Shown here piece after piece: positions 26,110-34,629 of a stretch of 54,504 nt of DNA. The stretch is from an uncultured Lachnospiraceae bacterium. GTDB taxonomy: Bacteria; Bacillota; Clostridia; Lachnospirales; Lachnospiraceae. The DNA lies in NCBI GenBank assembly GCA_910579425.1, contig CAJTVL010000027.1, positions 1 through 54,504 on the forward strand. The letters are read 5' to 3'. The notes beneath the pieces are model-generated. The model was not told the origin of the DNA and made no database searches. It was given only the letters and a program-made list of their open reading frames with translations. The position numbers and the translations under genes were made by a program. Numbering within the stretch: the stretch's first letter is position 1; each line of letters starts with the position of its first letter.

Positions 26110-26502
26110 ATGAGGTATCTGTCAAATATGTATTTTCCATTAGGCTCAGTAAATCGTTCTTTTTTGGGTAATTTTGGGATGGGGCTTTCTTGTGGCGAAA
26201 TCATTGTGACACAGGAGAGGTTAAGGCATATTTTGGTAAATCATCCCCAGGATATAGAGCTCTTTTTCAAATACGCAAAAATGTGTATTGAAGAGCCGGA
26301 TATAGTCCTTCAGGATCTGAAACACGATCAGACAGTGTTTATGGTCAAACGCCTGAAAGATACAAATGTCAATACAATTGTACGTCTGGCACTGCAGGGG
26401 GAGAAAGAAAATTTAAAAAGTTCAGTTATGACGTTTTATAGGATTAGAGACAAAAATCTAAAGAAATTGATAAATTCCCATAAAACACTTTACACCAAAT
26501 AA
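26110..26502 (+). CDS. PBECR2-like nuclease domain protein
   Basis: A 130-aa protein, more AT-rich than its neighbours, that resembles phage-barnase-EndoU-colicin E5/D-RelE-like nuclease domains. Seen: ITQERL-type VTQERLRHILVNHPQDIE, FFKYAKMCIEEPDIVLQD, IVRLALQG, SSVMTFYRIRDKNLKKLI and KTLYTK at the end. These domains usually sit in phage structural or polymorphic toxin proteins as RNases. Here it stands alone between argJ and argB. The start is uncertain: no clear ribosome site precedes the ATGs at 26110 or 26128. No antitoxin gene is seen beside it. Confidence 0.7.
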   Translation: MRYLSNMYFPLGSVNRSFLGNFGMGLSCGEIIVTQERLRHILVNHPQDIELFFKYAKMCIEEPDIVLQDLKHDQTVFMVKRLKDTNVNTIVRLALQGEKENLKSSVMTFYRIRDKNLKKLINSHKTLYTK

Positions 26503-26517
26503 AGAGCAGGCTATAAT
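26489..26517 (+). promoter_or_regulatory. Promoter of argB-argD
   Basis: TTTACA (26489-26494) and TATAAT (26512-26517) with a 17-bp spacer overlap the last codons of the nuclease gene. It would give argB and argD their own promoter, separate from argC-argJ. Confidence 0.65.
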
Positions 26518-26620
26518 ATATTCACTAATTGTATATAATTATTTAGCCGGGAATTTATTTGAAGTAGAGATTGTGCTGCTACACACCCTTTGGGTCAAAA
26601 GAAATGCAGGAAGGGGCACA

Positions 26621-26687
26621 CCTGCCAGATAAATGTCCGGCTATTATTATGCGTCCCTCTGGCAGGAAGGGAAAGCCGTCTGACGGC
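26621..26687 (+). other. Hairpins in the argB leader
   Basis: Between the argB promoter and start lie a 9-bp stem CCTGCCAGA/TCTGGCAGG (26621-26629 and 26658-26666, 28-nt loop) and a small palindrome GCCGTC-T-GACGGC (26675-26687) seven bases before the GGAGG. They could affect argB translation. No U-run follows, so this is not a terminator. Confidence 0.4.
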
Positions 26688-26702
26688 GGTATGGAGGTAA
26701 AA

Positions 26703-27599
26703 ATGGACAAAGACATTCAGGAAGTACTGAAAAAGGCGGAGGTCTTGATTGAAGCCCTTCCCTACATACAAAAATTCAACCGCAAGATTATTGTGGTAAA
26801 ATACGGCGGTTCCGCCATGAGCAATGAGGAACTGCAGAAGAACGTGATCAAGGATGTGACCCTGCTTAAGCTGGTGGGCTTTAAGCCTATTATCGTCCAC
26901 GGCGGCGGCAAGGAGATCAGCCGCTGGGTGGGCAAGGTGGGAAAGGAGGCTGAGTTTGTGAACGGCCTTCGTGTCACCGACGCGGAAACCATGGAGATTG
27001 CGGAGATGGTTCTTGGCAGAGTAGGCAAGCAGCTTGTGACCATGGTGCAGGAGCTGGGCGTAAAGGCCGTGGGGATCAGCGGCAAGGACGGCGGGCTGAT
27101 CCAGGTGGAGAAGAAATTCTCCGGCGGAAAGGACATCGGTTTTGTAGGGGAGATTACCCGGGTCAATCCCAAAATCCTTTATGACCTTCTGGAAAAGGAT
27201 TTTCTTCCCATCGTGTCCTCAGTGGGACTGGATGAGAGCTTCGCAACCTATAATATCAATGCGGATGACGCTGCCTGCGCCATTGCCAGGGCAGTGGGAG
27301 CGGACAAGCTGGTATTCCTCACGGATATTGAGGGGCTTTACGGGGACATCAACGATAAAAGTACTTTTATTCCAAGGCTTACGGCCTCGGAGGCAGATGC
27401 CATGATTGAGGGCGGCATGATCGGAGGCGGTATGCTTCCCAAGCTTGGCAACTGCACGGCGGCGGTGAAAAACGGGGTAAACAAGGTGCATATTCTGGAC
27501 GGACGGATTCCACACTGCCTGCTTCTTGAAATTTTTACCAATGAAGGGGTTGGGACGATGATTTTGAGGGATGAAGACAAAAGTGAAGTAAGCCGTTGA
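26703..27599 (+). CDS. argB: Acetylglutamate kinase
   Basis: A 298-aa amino acid kinase that phosphorylates N-acetylglutamate, usually the feedback-inhibited step. Seen: IIVVKYGGSAMSNEELQ, PIIVHGGGKEISRW, YNINADDAACAIA and GGMIGGGMLPKL. GGAGG lies five bases before the ATG at 26703; a longer frame from 26571 reads through the leader hairpins. It is preceded by its own promoter (26489-26517). Confidence 0.97.
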   Translation: MDKDIQEVLKKAEVLIEALPYIQKFNRKIIVVKYGGSAMSNEELQKNVIKDVTLLKLVGFKPIIVHGGGKEISRWVGKVGKEAEFVNGLRVTDAETMEIAEMVLGRVGKQLVTMVQELGVKAVGISGKDGGLIQVEKKFSGGKDIGFVGEITRVNPKILYDLLEKDFLPIVSSVGLDESFATYNINADDAACAIARAVGADKLVFLTDIEGLYGDINDKSTFIPRLTASEADAMIEGGMIGGGMLPKLGNCTAAVKNGVNKVHILDGRIPHCLLLEIFTNEGVGTMILRDEDKSEVSR

Positions 27600-27690
27600 C
27601 GAAACTATAGGCGAAACTGTTGCCAACTGGTTTAATTGCCCGGCAAAGCGCCGGGAGGCGGCCATGGATGTTCAGGCAGGAGGGATAGAG

Positions 27691-28881
27691 ATGGAAATGA
27701 TGAAGCAATATATTGAGGAGGCGGAGCAGGCCCTGCTCCATACCTACAACCGCTATCAGGTGGTTCTGGACAAAGGGGACGGCGTATATCTCTGCGATAT
27801 TGAAGGAAAAAAATATCTTGATTTCTGCGCAGGTATAGCCGTGTTTGCCCTGGGTTATGCTAATAAGAAGTATAACGACGCCTTAAAGGCTCAGATTGAT
27901 AAGGTGATTCACACCTCAAACTATTATTATAATGTACCGGCAATCGAGGCTGCAAAGAAGCTGAAAAAGGTATCCGGCATGGATCGGGTGTTTTTTACCA
28001 ACAGCGGCGCGGAGGCGGTGGAGGGGGCTGTCAAGGCGGCCCGCAAGTATGCTTATCTGAAGGACGGCAGGACGGATCATGAGATCATTGCCATGGAGCA
28101 TTCTTTCCACGGACGTACTATGGGAGCCCTGTCGGTGACCGGGAATCCCAAATACCGGGAGGCCTTTGAACCGATGATCGGCAATATCCGGTTTGCGAAG
28201 CTCAATGACTTTGCCAGCGTGACAGAGCAGGTGAATGAGAAAACCTGCGCCATTATCCTGGAAACCGTCCAGGGCGAAGGGGGGATTTTCCCTGCGCAGG
28301 AGGGCTTTCTGAAACAGGTTAAGGCGCTCTGTGAGGAGAAGGATATTCTTTTGATTCTGGACGAGATCCAGTGCGGCATGGGGCGTACCGGAACCATGTT
28401 CGCATGGCAGAGGTATGGGATTAAGCCGGACATCATGACCACTGCCAAAGCCCTTGGGTGCGGTGTGCCTGTGGGGGCCTTTCTGATGACCGAGGCGGTG
28501 GCGGCCCACTCCCTGACCAGCGGAGATCATGGCACCACTTACGGCGGGAACCCTCTTGCGGCGGCGGCAATCAATATTGTGCTTGATTTATTTGAAAAGG
28601 AACATATAATAGATAATGTAAAAGAGACAGGCGCTTACCTGGAGGAAAAGCTGGACGGCCTGGTTTCCCGCTTTGATTTTATAAAGGAACGGCGGGGAAT
28701 GGGACTGATGCAGGGGCTTGTGTTTGACAGGCCTGTGGGCCCCGTGATCACCAAAGCGCTGGATAAGGGACTGATTCTGATCAATGCGGGAACAGATATT
28801 ATCCGATTTGTGCCTCCCCTTATCATTACAAAGGAGCATGTAGATGAAATGACGGCAATTTTGACGGATTGCCTGGAATAG
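27691..28881 (+). CDS. argD: Acetylornithine aminotransferase
   Basis: A 396-aa class III PLP aminotransferase. Seen: FFTNSGAEAVEGAVKAARKY, EHSFHGRTMGALSVTG, LILDEIQCGMGRTG and the PLP-lysine in TTAKALGCGVPVGAF. AGGAGGG lies before the ATG at 27691; an in-frame ATG at 27664 has no site. It follows argB by 91 bp. Together with argC, argJ and argB it gives ornithine. Confidence 0.95.
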   Translation: MEMMKQYIEEAEQALLHTYNRYQVVLDKGDGVYLCDIEGKKYLDFCAGIAVFALGYANKKYNDALKAQIDKVIHTSNYYYNVPAIEAAKKLKKVSGMDRVFFTNSGAEAVEGAVKAARKYAYLKDGRTDHEIIAMEHSFHGRTMGALSVTGNPKYREAFEPMIGNIRFAKLNDFASVTEQVNEKTCAIILETVQGEGGIFPAQEGFLKQVKALCEEKDILLILDEIQCGMGRTGTMFAWQRYGIKPDIMTTAKALGCGVPVGAFLMTEAVAAHSLTSGDHGTTYGGNPLAAAAINIVLDLFEKEHIIDNVKETGAYLEEKLDGLVSRFDFIKERRGMGLMQGLVFDRPVGPVITKALDKGLILINAGTDIIRFVPPLIITKEHVDEMTAILTDCLE

Positions 28882-28928
28882 AGCGTGTTTGGATTTCCTG
28901 ACGCGCTCCTGAGGAAATGGAGTAAAGA

Positions 28929-30494
28929 ATGACCCTGAAAAAGCGGCTTGCGGCGGCAGGACTGATTGCTCTGGCAGCAGCCTTCACCGCCGGGATTGCC
29001 AGAGCAGGCTGGCAGATCAGTGAAAAACAGGAAAGTACAATATTTTCAAGCGGAAAGGAGACGCTTTATCTGTGGTATACGGATGAAGCGCTTACTTCTT
29101 ATTTGAGCGGCGCGGCAGTGACCTACAACGAAACCCATGATGTGAGGATTGTGCCTGTGCTGGAGTCGGGGGCGGAGTATCTGGAAAAGATCAATCAGAC
29201 CTCCTTAGAGAGCAATGCGCCGGATTTATATATCTTAAGACATGATTCCCTGGAAAAGGCGTCTCTGGCAGGACTGGCAGATGAAGTAAGCCCCCCTCAG
29301 GACGCAGTGATGGAAGAGGATTATATGGGAACCGGCCTGCAGGCGGTCAGCTACAGGGATAAGATCATCGGCTATCCCTTTTACTTTGAGACAAGCGCAC
29401 TTTTGTACAATAAAACCTATCTGGAGGATATGGCACGCAGCCAGTTGGAAGCGGAGGCCGATCTGGCAGAGGGAGAGGCCGCCCAGGAACAGCATGATGC
29501 TGTGTTGGAAGCGGGAGTGTCTGTGGCAGGGGAAGAAGAGAGCGGCCAGGAAGAGGGAAGTGAAGGAAGCGCCGCCGGTGAAGGAGAGGACTTAGAGGGT
29601 TTGGAACAGGGCGCTTTGGAGAGCAGGTTTACCGACGAAGAGGTGGAGAAGAGAGTGCAGGAAATCCTGCCGGCTACCATTGAGGATATTGAAACCTTTG
29701 CTGATCACTATGATGCCCCAGAGCAGGTAGAAGGGGTGTTTAAGTGGGATGTAACGGATATTTTTTATAATTATTTTTTCGTGGGCGACGCCATTGAGAT
29801 CGGCGGCGACGCGGGATGGGATGACAGCCGGATTGACATTTACAACGTGGACGCCATCAAAAACATGCGGGTGTATCAGGAGCTGAACCAGTTCTTTTCC
29901 ATGGATACCAGCGAAAGCGATTATGACGCCATATTGAATGAGTTTATGGAAGGAAAAATCGTCTTTACCATGGCGACCACGGATGCGGTGTTTAAGTTAG
30001 AGCACGCCAGGGACGACGGACTTTTTGCCTATGATTATGATATTGCCATGACGCCGGATATTGGGGAAGGGAGAAAGACCAGATCCCTTTCCATGACAAG
30101 CTGCGTGGTGGTGAACGGTTACTCAGACAATAAGGAGGCGGCGAACGATTTTGCCTACTTTTTGACCTCCCAGTACAATGACATCCTTTTTGCAAGAACA
30201 GGAAAGGTTTCCGCGGCCAGGGATGTGGACTACGGCTATGAGGCCCTTGACAAATTTGCGCAGGGGTATGAGAAATCCATCTCCATGCCGAAAATGATTG
30301 AGACAAGCAATTTCTGGGTGAAGCTGGAGGTAGTGTTTTCCCAGATCTGGAACGGAGCCGACGCCAATGAGAAGCTGAAGGAGCTTTCGGAGGAGATGAT
30401 GGAGCAGGTCACAGGAGCACCCTTTGAGGAAGAATATCTGGACGTGCCCGTGGAAACCGAAGAGGAGGAGTCCGGCGAAGAGGCGGAAGGATAG
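28929..30494 (+). CDS. Orphan extracellular solute-binding protein
   Basis: A 521-aa exported protein of the family 1 (maltose-type) solute-binding fold. It has a signal peptide with an AxA site (FTAGIARA-GWQ) but no lipobox cysteine. Seen: TLYLWYTDEALTSYLSGAAV, DLYILRHDSLEKA, IIGYPFYFETSALLYNKTYL and KIVFTMATTDAVF. An acidic, Gly/Glu/Ala-rich insert lies around residues 177-225. No permease or ATPase genes are nearby, so it may serve a transporter elsewhere or act as a sensor protein. The C-terminus is also acidic. Confidence 0.82.
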   Translation: MTLKKRLAAAGLIALAAAFTAGIARAGWQISEKQESTIFSSGKETLYLWYTDEALTSYLSGAAVTYNETHDVRIVPVLESGAEYLEKINQTSLESNAPDLYILRHDSLEKASLAGLADEVSPPQDAVMEEDYMGTGLQAVSYRDKIIGYPFYFETSALLYNKTYLEDMARSQLEAEADLAEGEAAQEQHDAVLEAGVSVAGEEESGQEEGSEGSAAGEGEDLEGLEQGALESRFTDEEVEKRVQEILPATIEDIETFADHYDAPEQVEGVFKWDVTDIFYNYFFVGDAIEIGGDAGWDDSRIDIYNVDAIKNMRVYQELNQFFSMDTSESDYDAILNEFMEGKIVFTMATTDAVFKLEHARDDGLFAYDYDIAMTPDIGEGRKTRSLSMTSCVVVNGYSDNKEAANDFAYFLTSQYNDILFARTGKVSAARDVDYGYEALDKFAQGYEKSISMPKMIETSNFWVKLEVVFSQIWNGADANEKLKELSEEMMEQVTGAPFEEEYLDVPVETEEEESGEEAEG

Positions 30495-30651
30495 ATCAGG
30501 GTCAGGAGATCTGCGTGGAGGGCAGGCGGCAGACAGCCGCTTGCGAAACGAATAATTTTCCAATTATATGGGTATCATGAACGTGTGGGAAACCGCAAAT
30601 AAGCTTGACGTTTCCTGCACATAACGATATGCGAAAGGGCATGGTATTCAT

Positions 30652-31086
30652 ATGATTGGATTTTTTATTGCACTCATTTCCGGAGCGTTGATGAGTGTCC
30701 AGGGAGTATTCAATACACAGGTCACCAAGTCTTCTACCATTTGGGTGGCTAATGTGTTTGTGCAGTTTACGGCGCTTTTAGTCTGCCTGGGGGCCTGGGT
30801 ATTCACAGACCGTTCTTCCCTGGGGGCTGTCTTTAAGGTAGAACCCAAGTACATGCTTTTGGGGGGAGCCATCGGCGCTTTTATTACTTATACGGTAATC
30901 AAAAGCATGGATCTTTTAGGACCCGCCAGGGCGGTGATGCTGATTGTAATCGCCCAGCTCATCGTGGCTTATGTGATCGAGCTTTTGGGATGGTTTGGGG
31001 TGGAGAAGCAGCCCTTCGAGTGGCGCAAGGTGATCGGAATGCTGGTGGCGATTGTGGGGGTTGTGATTTTTAAGTGGGAGCGTTGA
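30652..31086 (+). CDS. Small DMT-superfamily membrane protein (YdcZ/DUF606)
   Basis: A 144-aa protein of about five membrane helices, the usual length of DUF606. Seen: IALISGALMSVQGVFNTQVT at the start, LLGGAIGAFITYTVI and LLGPARAVMLIVIAQLIVAY. These proteins resemble half of an EamA transporter and are thought to work as dimers. GAAAGGG precedes the ATG. Substrate unknown. The 157-bp gap before it holds a short GCGGC/GCCGC hairpin (30526-30540) and a weak stem around 30585-30615. Confidence 0.87.
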   Translation: MIGFFIALISGALMSVQGVFNTQVTKSSTIWVANVFVQFTALLVCLGAWVFTDRSSLGAVFKVEPKYMLLGGAIGAFITYTVIKSMDLLGPARAVMLIVIAQLIVAYVIELLGWFGVEKQPFEWRKVIGMLVAIVGVVIFKWER

Positions 31087-31113
31087 GGGACAGGGAGAAA
31101 GAGATTTTTTGGT

Positions 31114-31142
31114 TTGACAGAGAAAAGTATATTGGTTATAAT
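31114..31142 (+). promoter_or_regulatory. Consensus sigma-A promoter of a small RNA
   Basis: A perfect TTGACA (31114-31119), 17-bp spacer and perfect TATAAT (31137-31142). No open frame with a ribosome site follows; the next clear signal is the terminator at 31211-31253. Confidence 0.88.
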
Positions 31143-31148
31143 ATGCTT

Positions 31149-31253
31149 AACAAGGGAGCCGGAAGGTGAGTGCCGTTCACCCGACCCGGCGAAATATTAA
31201 GCTAAAAGTGATAGCCGTCTACTCTTCCAAAGTCAGGACGGCTATTTCTTATT
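31149..31253 (+). ncRNA. Predicted ~105-nt small RNA, antitoxin-like
   Basis: The predicted transcript starts about seven bases after the perfect -10 box and ends at a terminator. Its 5' half folds as GCCGG-(AA)-GGTGA-loop-TCACC-(CGAC)-CCGGC (31158-31190). Its 3' end is the stem ATAGCCGTC/GACGGCTAT. The RNA overlaps the 3' end of a short hydrophobic peptide frame on the minus strand. This arrangement recalls the antisense RNA of type I toxin-antitoxin loci with holin-like toxins in Firmicutes. Naming the class is inference from layout. Confidence 0.6.
31211..31253. terminator. Terminator shared by the small RNA and opposite transcript
   Basis: ATAGCCGTC (31211-31219) pairs with GACGGCTAT (31237-31245), followed by TTCTTATTTTTC. 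The minus strand also has a U-rich tail after the stem (CACTTTTAGC), so it may stop both transcripts. The stop codon of the minus-strand peptide lies in this stem. Confidence 0.75.
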
Positions 31254-31304
31254 TTTCAGATTCAGAATCGCGACAATTAAAAGTCCAACTGTCAAAATAA
31301 CCAT
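31242..31304 (-). CDS. Possible 20-aa hydrophobic (holin-like toxin) peptide
   Basis: A 20-codon frame MVILTVGLLIVAILNLKNKK: one short hydrophobic stretch with a lysine-rich end, as in holin-like type I toxins. It overlaps the antitoxin-like RNA tail to tail. No ribosome site precedes the ATG. A second minus-strand frame over the same DNA (from ATG at 31423, start MWYSEYENLKK) would read to 31249 if one A of the A-run at 31391-31396 were absent. A candidate minus promoter, TTGTGT with 17 bp to TACTCT, lies near 31412-31440. The toxin gene may thus be decayed. Confidence 0.4.
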   Translation of the reverse strand: MVILTVGLLIVAILNLKNKK

Positions 31305-31535
31305 TTATATTTTCAATGTTCTGTGGTATCCCCTGACTTTCTATTGCTTCTGTTTGCTGCCGGGATATTTCGTCTGATTTTTCATTTGACTTTTTTCAGG
31401 TTTTCGTATTCAGAGTACCACATAAATCTTATATACACAACAGAAAAAATTTGTACTTGTCAATCTCCCCAATATATTTTACAATAAAAAAGTATCGTTA
31501 TAAGGGGCTTTCTGCCAGGCAGAAAGGGGATAACG

Positions 31536-32321
31536 ATGAAAAAGAAACTTAAGATTACCGCCGGCTTTTTGACAGTAATAGTCTGCGTCCTTTTGGGATG
31601 TGAAAAGAGGGAAAGGGAGCGGACGGAGCTTTTTCTGGAAGAGACGGAGGCCGGCGATGCTTTTTCCGGGCAGGGTGAAGCGGGAGAAAGCACGCCGGGG
31701 CCGGGGAGTTCGGAGGAGGATACGTCTGCAAAGGAGGCCGGAAAGGACAGCGGTTTGAGTATAAACTCCTCATCCGAGGGGAATATTCCAAAGCAGGGGC
31801 AGGCGGAAGAACAAACGCCTCAGACGCTTTCAGAGCCTGAGAGCTGTGTGGTACATATCTGCGGAGCAGTCAATGAGCCGGGAGTCTATACCTTAGAGAA
31901 GGGCGATCGGATTTACCAGGCAATCGAAAAGGCTGGAGGCTTTCGGCAGGACGCGGAGCAAAATTACTTAAACCAGGCGGATGTACTCTCTGACGGGATG
32001 AAAATTTATGTCCCCACTCAGGAAGAGGCGAGAGAGGCAGAAGAGGATCCTGTGTGGGTTACGCCCGGTGCGGAAGGGGCGGGAGCTCCAAAAGAACAGG
32101 GAACAGAGAACGCAGGAGAAAATCCTTTGTCAGTGAATATCAACACTGCGTCACAGGAGCAGCTATGCACCCTGCCGGGAGTAGGAAGCAGTAAAGCCAA
32201 AAGTATTATTGCCTACAGGGAGCAGAACGGCGCATATCAGAGAATAGAAGATATTATGAACGTGGAAGGGATCAAGGAAGGTGTGTTCCAAAAGATCAAG
32301 GATCACATCTCGGTTTCGTAA
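31536..32321 (+). CDS. comEA: ComEA-like lipoprotein, SLBB and helix-hairpin-helix
   Basis: A 261-aa DNA-binding competence protein. A lipoprotein signal ends in VCVLLGC (Cys22), unlike the plain membrane anchor of Bacillus ComEA. An acidic linker follows, then an SLBB domain (about 105-165, VHICGAVNEPGVYTLEKGDR). Two helix-hairpin-helix motifs close it (about 195-255, VNINTASQEQLCTLPGVGSS and GAYQRIEDIMNVEGI). It would bind incoming DNA at the cell surface and pass it to ComEC, whose gene lies 3.2 kb downstream behind a two-component system. Confidence 0.9.
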   Translation: MKKKLKITAGFLTVIVCVLLGCEKRERERTELFLEETEAGDAFSGQGEAGESTPGPGSSEEDTSAKEAGKDSGLSINSSSEGNIPKQGQAEEQTPQTLSEPESCVVHICGAVNEPGVYTLEKGDRIYQAIEKAGGFRQDAEQNYLNQADVLSDGMKIYVPTQEEAREAEEDPVWVTPGAEGAGAPKEQGTENAGENPLSVNINTASQEQLCTLPGVGSSKAKSIIAYREQNGAYQRIEDIMNVEGIKEGVFQKIKDHISVS

Positions 32322-32357
32322 AGGAGAACATGAGTTTAAGATAGGGGAGGAGAGGGC

Positions 32358-33038
32358 ATGGCAAAAAAGGTGCTGGTGGTAGACGATGAGAAGCTGATCG
32401 TGAAAGGGATCCGCTTCAGCCTGGAGCAGGACGGAATGGAAGTGGACTGCGCTTACGACGGTGAGGAAGCTTTGGAGAAGATCAAAAGCAAAGAGTACGA
32501 TATTATTTTACTGGATGTGATGCTGCCGAAGCTTACCGGGTTTGAGGTCTGCCAGCAGGTCAGGGAATTTTCCACTGTGCCGATTGTGATGCTGACCGCC
32601 AAGGGGGAGGATATGGATAAGATTCTGGGTCTTGAATACGGTGCAGACGACTATATTATCAAACCCTTCAATATTCTGGAGGTGAAAGCCAGGATCAAGG
32701 CGATTATACGGCGAACCTCTCCCAAACCCAAAGAAGCCGCTCAAGTGGTAGAAAACGGGGATATGAAGCTTGACTGTCAGGGCAGAAGAGCCTATGCAGG
32801 GGGAAGGGAAATTAATTTAACCGCCAAGGAATTTGAACTTTTGGAGCTTTTAGTCGTAAATGCCAACAAGGTTTACAGCCGGGAAAATCTGCTGAAGCTG
32901 GTATGGGGGAACGATTATCCGGGGGATGTGCGCACCGTGGATGTGCATATCAGAAGACTGAGGGAAAAGATCGAGGAGAACCCCTCTGAACCCAGATATG
33001 TACACACCAAATGGGGTGTGGGGTATTACTTTGCTTAA
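32358..33038 (+). CDS. OmpR/PhoB-type response regulator
   Basis: A 226-aa regulator. Receiver domain 1-120: VLVVDDEKLI, phospho-acceptor Asp53 in IILLDVMLPK, MLTAKG and the lysine in YIIKPF. The winged-helix DNA-binding domain covers 130-226 (LTAKEFELLELLVVNANKVY, VRTVDVHIRRLREKI). It is followed 29 bp later by its sensor kinase. Its place between comEA and comEC invites, but does not prove, a link to competence or envelope state. Confidence 0.96.
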   Translation: MAKKVLVVDDEKLIVKGIRFSLEQDGMEVDCAYDGEEALEKIKSKEYDIILLDVMLPKLTGFEVCQQVREFSTVPIVMLTAKGEDMDKILGLEYGADDYIIKPFNILEVKARIKAIIRRTSPKPKEAAQVVENGDMKLDCQGRRAYAGGREINLTAKEFELLELLVVNANKVYSRENLLKLVWGNDYPGDVRTVDVHIRRLREKIEENPSEPRYVHTKWGVGYYFA

Positions 33039-33067
33039 AAAGCTGATTCGAAAGGCAGTAACGCCAA

Positions 33068-34555
33068 ATGGTCAAAAAAATAAGTCTCTTTCTGATGAAA
33101 TCAAAAATATGGCGGAGCCTTAAGGTGCGCCTGTTCATTATCATGTTTCTGATCGGGATGATCCCCGCGGTTTTGATGCGAGTGGGTATCCTTGAAAACT
33201 ACGAAGACAGGGCTGTGGCTGTGCGCGTTTCGGATGTGCAGACACAGCTTCGGATCATTGCAAATCACCTGATTACATACAATTATCTGCAGGACACCTC
33301 ATCGGAGGTGATCGGTGCGGAGTTAGAGCAGCTTTCCAATTTGTATAACGGAAGGGTGCTGATTATTAACGGAAACTTAAAGGTGGTGAAGGATACCTAC
33401 GGCATCAGCGAGGGGAAAACCATCATATCCGAGGAAGTGATCCGCTGTATGAAGGGGAGCGGAACGGTGAGCTATGATCCGGTGAACCGTTTTATTGAAA
33501 TTACCATCCCCATCGTGGAGACGGTTACGTTTCACCAGGCGGCGGAGGACGGCTCCACAAGCAGGGAAGTGGTGAGGGGCGTGATGCTCAACAGCGTTTC
33601 CACAGACACCATTGTCAATACGATGGATATTCTGAACCGGAAGGCCATGATCATGGAAAGTATTATGGTGATCTGTATCTTTGCCTTTGTGCTTATCCTG
33701 GTGCAGGCGATGGTACGGCCTTTTGAGCGGGTGACAAAGGCCATTAACGAGATGAAGGAGGGGTATCGGGACGAACCCATCTCGGTACCGGATTATCTGG
33801 AGACGGAGAATATTGTGGACGCCTTTAACAGCCTTCTTGAAAGAATGAAGGCGCTGGATGATTCCAGGCAGGAATTTGTGGCGAATGTGTCCCACGAATT
33901 AAAGACACCCATTACTTCCGTGAAGGTTCTTGCCGATTCCCTGCTGGCTCAGCCGGATGCCCCGGCGGAACTTTACAGGGAATTTATGGAGGACATTGCG
34001 GAGGAAATCGAGCGGGAAAATAAGATCATCAACGACCTGCTTGCCCTGGTCAAGCAGGATAAATCCGTGGCGGAGATGAATATCAGCGTGGTCAACTTAA
34101 ACACCCTCACAGAGATTATCTTAAAAAGGCTCCGCCCTATTGCACGCAAAAAAAATATCGAGATCACCATGATCAGCAAGCGGCAGGTGACGGCGGAGGT
34201 GGATGAGGTGAAGCTCTCCCTGATCCTGACAAACCTGGTGGAAAACGCCATTAAATATAACCGGGAGCAGGGGAAGGTGGAGGTATCGCTGGATGCGGAT
34301 CACCAGTTTTTTACCATTCAGGTGAAGGATACGGGAATCGGAATACCGGAGGAGAATTTAAGCCAGATCTATGAGAGGTTTTACCGGGTGGATAAGTCTC
34401 ATTCAAGGCAGATCGGCGGTACGGGACTGGGGCTCGCCATTACCAGAAGCGCGGTTCTGCTTCACAGAGGCTCCATCAAGGCGGAGAGCACGGAGGGCGA
34501 GGGCACGACCTTTACGGTAAAGATTCCTTTAAGCAGAACTCTGGTTTCCGTGTGA
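33068..34555 (+). CDS. Membrane sensor histidine kinase
   Basis: A 495-aa kinase with membrane helices near residues 17-35 and 198-220 flanking a ~160-aa extracellular sensor. A HAMP-like linker is followed by the H-box with His276 in NVSHELKTPITSVK. The ATPase part has NLVENAIKYN, DTGIGIPEENL and GTGLGLAI. It is the partner of the OmpR-type regulator just upstream and resembles VicK/PhoR-type kinases. The signal is unknown. Confidence 0.95.
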   Translation: MVKKISLFLMKSKIWRSLKVRLFIIMFLIGMIPAVLMRVGILENYEDRAVAVRVSDVQTQLRIIANHLITYNYLQDTSSEVIGAELEQLSNLYNGRVLIINGNLKVVKDTYGISEGKTIISEEVIRCMKGSGTVSYDPVNRFIEITIPIVETVTFHQAAEDGSTSREVVRGVMLNSVSTDTIVNTMDILNRKAMIMESIMVICIFAFVLILVQAMVRPFERVTKAINEMKEGYRDEPISVPDYLETENIVDAFNSLLERMKALDDSRQEFVANVSHELKTPITSVKVLADSLLAQPDAPAELYREFMEDIAEEIERENKIINDLLALVKQDKSVAEMNISVVNLNTLTEIILKRLRPIARKKNIEITMISKRQVTAEVDEVKLSLILTNLVENAIKYNREQGKVEVSLDADHQFFTIQVKDTGIGIPEENLSQIYERFYRVDKSHSRQIGGTGLGLAITRSAVLLHRGSIKAESTEGEGTTFTVKIPLSRTLVSV

Positions 34556-34629
34556 GGAATGTCAGCGCATGGGAAGAGAGAGCGCAGGCCGCTGCGAAAA
34601 TCGGTCTCAGGAAGCAGGTGTGATTGAGT

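Noticed and set aside
26518..26702. T-box or riboswitch before argB
   Set aside because: No T-box motif, no terminator/antiterminator pair and no known aptamer core was seen; kept only as an unnamed structured leader.
31391..31398. Programmed frameshift on the A-run of the minus-strand peptide
   Set aside because: The needed shift is +1, while A AAA AAG slippage gives -1; ordinary decay or a homopolymer error is simpler.
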